Below, one piece after another: positions 57,800-64,000 of a DNA stretch of 64,000 nucleotides. The stretch covers positions 35,470,001 through 35,534,000 of the forward strand of contig JARDYH010000005.1 in NCBI GenBank assembly GCA_029215795.1, given 5' to 3'. The notes under the pieces were generated by a model. That model was not told where the DNA came from. It saw nothing but the letters and a program-made list of their open reading frames with translations, and searched no databases. Source of the stretch: Anniella stebbinsi. Lineage: Eukaryota; Chordata; Lepidosauria; Squamata; Anniellidae. Positions within the stretch are counted from its first letter, which is position 1, and every line of letters starts with the position of its first letter. The position numbers and the translations under genes were made by a program.

Positions 57800-58125
57800 T
57801 TCTTTTTTAAATCAAAATTTGTTGTAAGTTTTAACAAAACAATAAAACAAAACATGCAAGTGTAACTACATACTGTAAAGGCCTCAGTTTCAAATATTAC
57901 AATGGTCTAAAGTAATAAAAAGGAAAAAAGAGAAAATTACACGTAAATTTCAGTAAAGACAGACCAAATATCCAAATATAAGTCCAGTAGTAAATGGCAC
58001 CTATATGCCACTCTTTCAAATGTTGCTACTGTTGTTAGGTCTTCAATCCATTGCATTATAGGCAGTGAGCTTTTATCTTTCCAATGTCGTAGTATCAGTC
58101 TTTTAGTAGTCAAGAGATGCTTTGT
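57800..58125 (-). pseudogene. L1-like LINE ORF2 C-terminal scrap
   Basis: The minus strand reads TTKRLILRHWKDKSSLPIMQ, WIEDLTTVATFERVAYR, then LDIWSVFTEIYV and a stop. This resembles the last 60 residues of L1 ORF2 (W..ME.....KL.Y.....F...W). An A/T-rich 3' region follows. It is the only L1-like piece I found here. Confidence 0.6.
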
Positions 58126-58189
58126 CTTTTGCTAGAACCCCTGAGATTCACTCACCAGAGCCCCGTGCAAAAAGCATGCACTTAGACTT

Positions 58190-58400
58190 AAACAATTCTG
58201 AGACCAGGAATTTATTTTGAATACCAGAACTGAATGGAGCTTGCAGTCCTTCCATGCAAAAATTCACTCTTTGTTGCCCCGAGCCTTGCTTATATTTTAG
58301 CAGTACAATTTAGGAGAAGTCATTTTGTTGCTACTATTGTTAAACAGGTGGCAGTCAGAAATCCATTCCGATCTACTGCAAACCATCTGGGGGATCTACC
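58190..58400 (+). repeat. Old dispersed repeat, copy 2
   Basis: Ordered blocks shared with 35185-35560: CCAGGAATTTATTTTGAATACC, GGAGCTTGCAGTCCTTCCA, TTTTAGCAGTACAATTTAGG, GTTGCTACTATTGTTAAAC and GATCTACTGCAAA. It lacks the hAT insertion. Confidence 0.6.
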
Positions 58401-59117
58401 TGTAGATCTGTATTGACCTTCTGCCCACTCCTCCTCTAAACTGCAGCCCTGGTGGCTCACCAGAAGGGCCATATGTGCCAAGTACTGAAGGTTCCCAGTG
58501 CCACATTCACATATCTCCCCATCCACTAGACGGCCTTAGAAAAAGTGACTGTATTTTTCAGCCACATCTGCTTATTGCCTAATGCAAGACTATCTTATAA
58601 TGTCCTTGTAGGAATTATTGAGATAATGTTCATGATACAGTGTTAACACTGTAAATTCACTATCAGAAATCCTACTTTTTATTATGCTGGAAGTCTGCTT
58701 GGAGCGGATGGTAATTGCCTGACCCAGCATCATTTCTGGTTGTGCCGCTGCTCATTTCCTTTACACGCTACAAGCCACAGAGATCAAAGTTTAGAGAATA
58801 GTACACCGGGTATACCTTGCAATATATCATGCAATGGTAAAGACAAAAACCTCCATTTCCAACTTGGAAGCTGCTCTGAGTCTCATCTTGTTCCTTTTTC
58901 CGTTCGTTTTAATGGACTTGCATAAATAATAGAAGACTTAGCTGAATGGAGAAGGGCTAGTCTAGCAAACACATCCTTTCTTCTTAAAACAAATAGCAAA
59001 TGAAAAGCATCTCCTGGTGTCCTTCAGCTCTATTACCACTCTTACGCTTAAGAGTTACATCTCACTTTATTGTCAGTGATCCCAAGGCAGACTTTGTTTT
59101 AATTTTGATGAAATGTT

Positions 59118-59705
59118 GAGCCTATCTACACAGTACCTTGGAAAGTTTTAAATAGTATTTTAAAATGTTCCAAATAGGTGCGTTCCAAAATGTCTTAGGC
59201 CACATTAAGGAGTACTCACGTTACAGGAGAAAAATTCTTCAGTCTTCAAAGTGGTGTGTGCGGTCTCACACCCTTCTGTCCATCTCTTTCTGTTTCGTTT
59301 TTACAATGAGTTTAGGGCAAGGTATTGTGGGCGCTGTAGTTCACTCACCCACTTCCTCCTTAGTTCCCTTTTCATTCCCTAGGTTTTAATGAGTATAGGG
59401 CTAAGCATTGAGGGTGTTGTAGTTCATTCGCCTACTTCCTCCTTAGCCCCTCTTTCTTCCCCACCAATCAACGGCTAAGCATTTGGGCGCTGGTAAACGA
59501 AGCACTGCCCCCACAAATCACAAACAGTAAGGAAGGACACATAATTTTACTTAAAACGATTTATTAAAAGTAAAAACCATTGTATATAGCTGAAGTGAGT
59601 TTTTAAAAATCTTGGGTATACAACGTTCAAGGGAGTACGTCATGTGGCCCAAAGAGTTTTCGTAACCCTTATAAAACGTTACAAAGCTAGTGTGTAGATC
59701 GGCTC
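59118..59705. mobile_element. 588-bp inverted-repeat element, GAGCCTATCTACAC ends
   Basis: Left end GAGCCTATCTACACAGTACC; right end (complement) GAGCCGATCTACACACTAGC. Inner GGAAAGTTTTAAATAG and (complement) TGTAACGTTTTATAAGG also suggest extended arms. The middle contains an 83-bp tandem duplication (59305-59470). It is a longer member of the family seen at 18238 and 56325. No transposase. Confidence 0.75.
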
Positions 59706-59708
59706 ATT

Positions 59709-59728
59709 GTGTGTGTGTGTGTGTGTGT
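59709..59728. repeat. (GT)n microsatellite
   Basis: About ten GT units directly after the DNA element. Confidence 0.9.
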
Positions 59729-59884
59729 ATGTTCTCTCTTGCGCACTCTCAGAGGTACATGCACGTGCATCCATGATCTGTGCCTTGGTAACTTTCCATT
59801 TGGACTGATGCTACGTATTGTATGTGGGGCTGTCTTTAACAGTGGTCCAGAAAAGTGGCATGGAATATGGCTTCTTAGGATGGT

Positions 59885-60500
59885 GACATGAACACATTAC
59901 AGAAGCGCTTTGCCATATCCATTGGCTCCCGTCCTTTTCTGGGCCCAATCTGAAGTGTTGGTTTTGACCTGTAAAGCCCTTCTTGGCTCTGAAGGATCGC
60001 CACCCTCTTACATGGATGCACCTGAACCCAGAGGAGGTAATCTGCGGCCTTTCTGCAAGTGCTGCTGCTAATTGAATGAAGTATGCAGGTGGCCACAAGT
60101 GAAAAGCCCTCCTTAGTCATGTCCCCACTGACTGTAACACCCTCCCTAGAGAGGCTTGCCTGGGACCTACCTTAATGTCCCTTTAGCGCCAGGCAAAGAC
60201 CCTTTTATTTTCCCAGGCCTTTTAAATTACACTATGGTTATTATTTTATAGTTTTAGCTCAGAGGAGTTTGCACCTCTGCTCTCTGTCTTAAATAGATTT
60301 ATCGCTGAACATTTTTATTCTGCTCTTCTTTGTTTTTAAGTGTTGCTTTTTTAGCTATTGTTGCTTGCCTTTAACTGTGTTCTTATTGTAATTGTGTAAC
60401 TTTAACTTTTTGCTATACCGTGTAAGCGTCCTCGAGAACCTTTGTTGTTGGGCCCCGTGAAAATAACCGAAACAAAATTCACCCTAAATAAATAAATAGT
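59885..60500 (+). pseudogene. LINE (L2/CR1-type) C-terminus and 3' region
   Basis: Reads HIHWLPSLFWAQSEVLVLTCKALLG, then SYMDAPEPRGGNLRPFCKC, matching the LHWLPVxFRxQFKVLVLTYKAL...GP block of L2-type polymerases. Further frames give LAPGKDPFIFPGLL. An AT-rich untranslated region and AATAAATAAATA tail follow. Decayed, with several frame changes. Confidence 0.7.
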
Positions 60501-60865
60501 GTGGAGCTTGTCCCTTTTCAAAAAATTACAAAAAATGTTTTATTAAGGATGTAGCTGTTGAACTCTACTGGAAATAAATAATTTTGACCAGTGTCAGCCT
60601 GTCAGCTCATCGCCTTTTGTGGGGAAGATGCTGCTACTAAACTTTGCAGTTTATTCTTCTGTTGTTGCTGGTCTAGTCTGGTCTGATCATGGAAATGCAG
60701 ATGCTTTAGTTTTGTTCTTGAATGGTCTTGTACTTGCCGGCGTTCTACTGGAACAATGTGACCCTGCTAGTGTGGTGTAGTGGAGTGGGATGGGGTAGGG
60801 GTTCTTGATCTCCTAGCGGCAGCTTTTTAATGTGTTGGACATACACCTTGGGTGAATGACCTAAG

Positions 60866-60999
60866 AGCCTCCCCCAGCCGGTACTCTCCCGATGTTTTGG
60901 ATCACAACTCCCAGCAATCCTGACCATTGGATGTGATAGCTGGGGCTGATGGGAGCTAAAGTCCAAAATATCTGGAGGGCGTCAGGTACAGGAAGGCTG
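60866..60999. mobile_element. Palindromic hAT-like MITE
   Basis: AGCCTCCCCCAGCCGGTACTC and GATCACAACTCCCAGCAATC on the left; GGGGCTGATGGGAGCTAAAG and ATCTGGAGGGCGTCAGG on the right. Confidence 0.7.
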
Positions 61000-61049
61000 G
61001 CCTGAGATCTAGTAATATTTAATAAACCAATCATCAAGAATTGATCAGG

Positions 61050-61140
61050 GGAGAGACCAAAAGGTCCCAGGTCTGACCCCTGGCATCTCTAATAAAAGGG
61101 GTTTCAGGTAGCAGGTGTTGTGAAAGCTCTCTGCCACAGC
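61050..61140 (+). mobile_element. tRNA-derived SINE fragment, GCAGAAGG-box family
   Basis: AAAAGGTCCCAGGTCTGACC and CCTGGCATCTCTAATAAAAG correspond to the B-box region of the family. Truncated both ways. Confidence 0.55.
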
Positions 61141-61144
61141 CCCT

Positions 61145-61335
61145 TAGAGTCATACATGAGCTGCCTTATACTGAACCTGGCCACTGGTCCTTCTAGTGAG
61201 TATTGCCTACCCTCCCCAGCCTTGCCTGGAAATGCCAGGAGTCTCTCTGAACCTTACCTGGAAATGCCTGAGATTGAACCTGGGACCTTTTGCATGCAAA
61301 ATAGGTGCTCAGTCACTGAGCCAAGGCCCCATTCC
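61145..61335 (-). mobile_element. tRNA-derived SINE, GCAGAAGG-box family
   Basis: On the minus strand: GGCTCAGTGACTGAGCACC, TTTTGCATGCAAAAGGTCC, B box AGGTTCAATCTCAGGCA, and the conserved end GGTTCAGTATAAGGCAGC. It faces the fragment at 61050. Confidence 0.75.
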
Positions 61336-62489
61336 CCACAGTCACTCTTGAGTGAACAATACTGGCCAGGATAGACAAAAAGTCTGACCTGTCTTGAGGA
61401 AGCATCCTACGTTCTCTGTGATGCAAGGATACAAGCTGCAGCTGCCGCCTATCTTCCTGGCCTTTGCCTTCCCCTTCCTGTATGTCTGCATCGTAATCCT
61501 TCCCAAACTAGAGTTTTCTAGGAAAAGCTGAAAAGAAACCAGAATCTCCTGGCTTGAAACTGCCTGACTGTGATACTCTCTCCTTTTGATTGCTCTTCTC
61601 GGCTCTCCAGAGGCACCGCTAAGGCATTTTCTTGCACCTGTCCGCAGCTCCTTTGAGCATCTGTGGTGCTCTTATGCAGCTCTGGAGCTGTCCAGCATGC
61701 TGGACTGGTAATTTACTAGGGGCATTGCCTCAGTGCTTGGATGTTATCTGGCTTCTTGTGAGCAGGGTGATGCTTCTGGCCCCCAGGTTCACCTCAGGTC
61801 AAAGCAATCGAAAGCTTGTGAAACGTACGATTGGATGGTAGTTAATCACCATGAGCTGTCTGCAGAGCATTCTACTGGGAGAGAGCTTTAGCGGATGTAC
61901 CTGTGTGAGAGAAAGAGAAAAGGAGGGAGGGATTCAAGCAGATCTATTAAGTTTTTGTGGAGGGGCAATGATGAGGAACAGCCTGTCAAGCTGGCCTTCC
62001 TGGGCACTTCCCTTTCTCCTCATCCATTTCCTTCTCCTGCCCAGAAGTACTTACTTCTCTAGGTCACTATGAAAGTCAAAGGAAAGGAAAACGTGCCGAA
62101 TTTCTACTGCAGTGGCCTCCCTCGGTTCTCCCCTTTCAAATGGATCATTACATTAAGAACTTAAGGCCCAAGTCCATCTATCCCAGCCTTCTGCTTCCAA
62201 GGGATGACAGCCAGATGCTTCTGCGAGCAAGGCACGGTGAAGAGAGTCATCCGCTCTTGTCGTTTGTCTCTAAAAATCATTCTGGCAGCCATATGGCCTT
62301 AGTATATGGAATGTACCTCCATAATAGCTAAATGGAACCTGTATACACAGAATTTACTGCCTCTGGAGATGCAGGCTCCATTTAGCTCTTCTAATTAATC
62401 TCCCTTCCGTGTATTGGTCTAATAAGGGGGTGGCTGATGGCATAGAGGTGTATGTGAATGGAGAAGAGGCTCAGGCTTTTATAGGGAAG

Positions 62490-62880
62490 GGCTGCAGCTT
62501 GGTAGAAGAGTACATGCTCTGCATGCAAAGGGCCCTAGGTAAAAACCCTAGCATCTCCGGGTAAGAAAGAAACCATGTCTGAAGCCAGTGGGGGCTGGGG
62601 GCTCTGATATCAGTGGGGTGGTGAATCTGCTCTGGGTTTCAGTCACAGCCAGAACTCTAAAGGAGCTATCCAAGGTGATGAACTTTAGGTTTCAGCACCT
62701 AGTATAACCCCTTTAGAGTTCTGGCTGGTTCTGACTGAAACTCGGAGCAGATTCACTGCCCCACTGACATCAAAGCCAACAGCCTCCACTGTTTGAAGCC
62801 AAGGGCTGCTGCAAGTCAGTGTAGGCAACATTGAACTAGATGGACCAACGAGCTTGTCTAAAGGAGCTCCTAACATGTTT
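62490..62880 (+). mobile_element. tRNA-derived SINE split by a hAT MITE
   Basis: Head: GGTAGAAGAGTACATGCTC, TGCATGCAAAGGGCCCTAGG, CTAGCATCTCCGGGTAAG. After the insert: GGGCTGCTGCAAGTCAGTGT, TGAACTAGATGGACCAACG. Removing 62586-62791 plus one target copy rejoins the SINE. Confidence 0.8.
62586..62791. mobile_element. hAT-like MITE with 8-bp target duplication
   Basis: Ends CAGTGGGGGCTGG and (complement) CAGTGGAGGCTGT; arms of about 80 bp include GTCAGTGGGGCAGTGAATC-type sequence. Flanks TCTGAAGC and TTTGAAGC form an 8-bp duplication with one mismatch. Same family as 17972-18114. Confidence 0.85.
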
Positions 62881-62973
62881 TTTCTGTGTTGCAGAATTCA
62901 AGTAACCATAAGGTCTGCTGGGTTTTTTTTTTGGCACTGCTGCTGTTTTATTTTTTGTTTTATTATTGTTGAT

Positions 62974-63320
62974 TATAAGAACATAAGAGCTGTACTGGAA
63001 CAGACCAAAGGCCTATCTAGTCCAACATTCTGTTCACACAACAGCTAACGAGATGCTCCAGTGGGAAGCCCACAAGCAGGGCATGAGTGCAAGAGCACCT
63101 TCTTTCTGATCCCTAAGTTTACTGCCACTGATACTTAGTCATCAGGACTAGCAGTCATTGATAGCCTTATCCTGCATTAATTTTTCCAGTCCCCTTTTAA
63201 AGCCATCCAAATAGGTGGTTCTCACTATATCTTGTGGTTGTGAATTCCATAGTGTGAACTATGCATTGTATGAAGAAATCCTTTTATCTGTCCTGAATTT
63301 CCCATTACTCAGGGGTCATC
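62974..63320 (+). mobile_element. Dispersed repeat, GACCAAGGGTCC family, longest copy
   Basis: AAGAACATAAGAGCTGTACTGG, CCTATCTAGTCCAACATTCTG, ATCAGGACTAGCAGTCATTG, AAAGCCATCCAAATAGGTGG and GTGAATTCCATAGTGTGAAC in family order. It extends furthest towards the 3' side of all copies here. Confidence 0.75.
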
Positions 63321-63439
63321 TCATGGGGACAAGTTCTAGTATCATGAGAGAATATCCACTTCATACACACCATGCACCTTTAAATCACTTTCCCTCCTGG
63401 CCCTAAGCTAAAAAAGTCCCCAATGTTGTAACTTTTCCT

Positions 63440-63562
63440 CTCAGGGGAGTTGTTTCAACCCCCTTGATCCTTTTGTTCAATGTTTTTAATTTTTGTTAAA
63501 CGCCCAGAGAGCTTTGGCTATGGGGCGGTATATAAATGGAATAAAATAAATAAATAAATACA
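63440..63562 (+). mobile_element. LINE 3' end matching the 53515 family
   Basis: CAATGTTTTTAATTTTTG, CGCCCAGAGAGCTTTGGC and TATGGGGCGGTATATAAATG, then an (AAAT)n tail. Same 3' end as the minus-strand LINE at 53515-54935. Confidence 0.85.
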
Positions 63563-64000
63563 TTTTGGTAGCGCTAGACATTGACTCTTTATACACTGAT
63601 GTGGATTTTTTTTGTATGAACAATGGTATAGTCGTCTTTTAAATAAATAAATGTTAGGACATTCTCTCTCTCCCTAGGAAGATTGGTTCATATGGTAGTT
63701 GCATTGTGAAGAGGATTTGCTCTTTGGGCTTGTTTACAGCTGGATGGAGGTCTCCTCTGCTTTCATTGCTCTGGTTGGTCATGGAGCTGTTTATCCCCTC
63801 ATTCAAATGAGATCCTGCTTGAAATGGGAAAGGAGACAGGGATTGAGCAGTGCTGTGTGGTAGCGATTTCCCCAGATATCAGGCCATTGTTTAACAGCAG
63901 TCTGTCTTTGACCCACCCTATTTATGAACTCAGCCGTGGCTAATGTGCCTTTAATTAAAGCAGCAAAATAATCTGAGATTCTGGATTCATTTTTTTTAAA

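Noticed and set aside
1..64000. CRISPR array, operon or prophage
   Set aside because: No regularly spaced repeats and no bacterial-type gene packing; the repeats are vertebrate transposons and microsatellites.

Overview
This window looks like intergenic or intronic DNA from a squamate reptile, most likely a lizard. The evidence is the repeat mix: tRNA-derived SINEs of the Sauria/Squam1 type, L2-type LINEs whose 3' ends carry (ATT)n or (AAAT)n tails, CR1 3' ends, an L1-like scrap, and many short DNA transposons that look non-autonomous (hAT-like, Harbinger-like and unclassified). I recognise no host protein-coding exon, rRNA gene or CRISPR array. The only long reading frames are decayed LINE reverse transcriptases.

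Layout. 0-6 kb: a hAT-like palindrome, a 318-bp foldback and two about 528-bp DNA elements in opposite orientation (2089-2616, 5060-5586). 6-9 kb: L2 fragments on the plus strand, a DNA element (6609-7293), a very CpG-rich 344-bp inverted-repeat element inserted into the LINE (7616-7959) and a hAT element with an 8-bp target duplication. 9-26 kb: mostly unique sequence with scattered SINEs, small inverted-repeat elements and microsatellites. 26.4-27.6 kb: a tRNA-Asp-like copy, the second CpG-rich element in the opposite orientation, a SINE and another DNA element. 30-35.6 kb: a 719-bp hAT-like element, two 97%-identical 159-bp segments 2 kb apart, a CR1 end and a hAT element inside an older repeat. 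35.6-39.6 kb: repeat-poor.

39.6-43.9 kb: an old minus-strand LINE that carries a Harbinger-like insertion and adjoins a nearly full-length L2 (40437 to about 43890). The L2 protein frame is broken by two stop codons and one frameshift. 44-52 kb: sparse SINEs, hAT-like elements and simple repeats. 52-56 kb: a third, motif-altered DNA element, a second LINE with a 375-codon reverse transcriptase frame (53704-54831) and L2 tails. 56-64 kb: a near-perfect 121-bp palindrome, a retroelement fragment with a degenerate hammerhead-like core, an L1-like fragment, a 588-bp inverted-repeat element, a LINE tail and a SINE split by a hAT insertion.

Nothing here forms a host pathway or operon. The interest lies in the transposon archaeology, above all the paired CpG-rich element and the DNA-element group whose internal motifs change together while the anchor sequences stay fixed. 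All family names are assigned by eye and need a repeat-library search.
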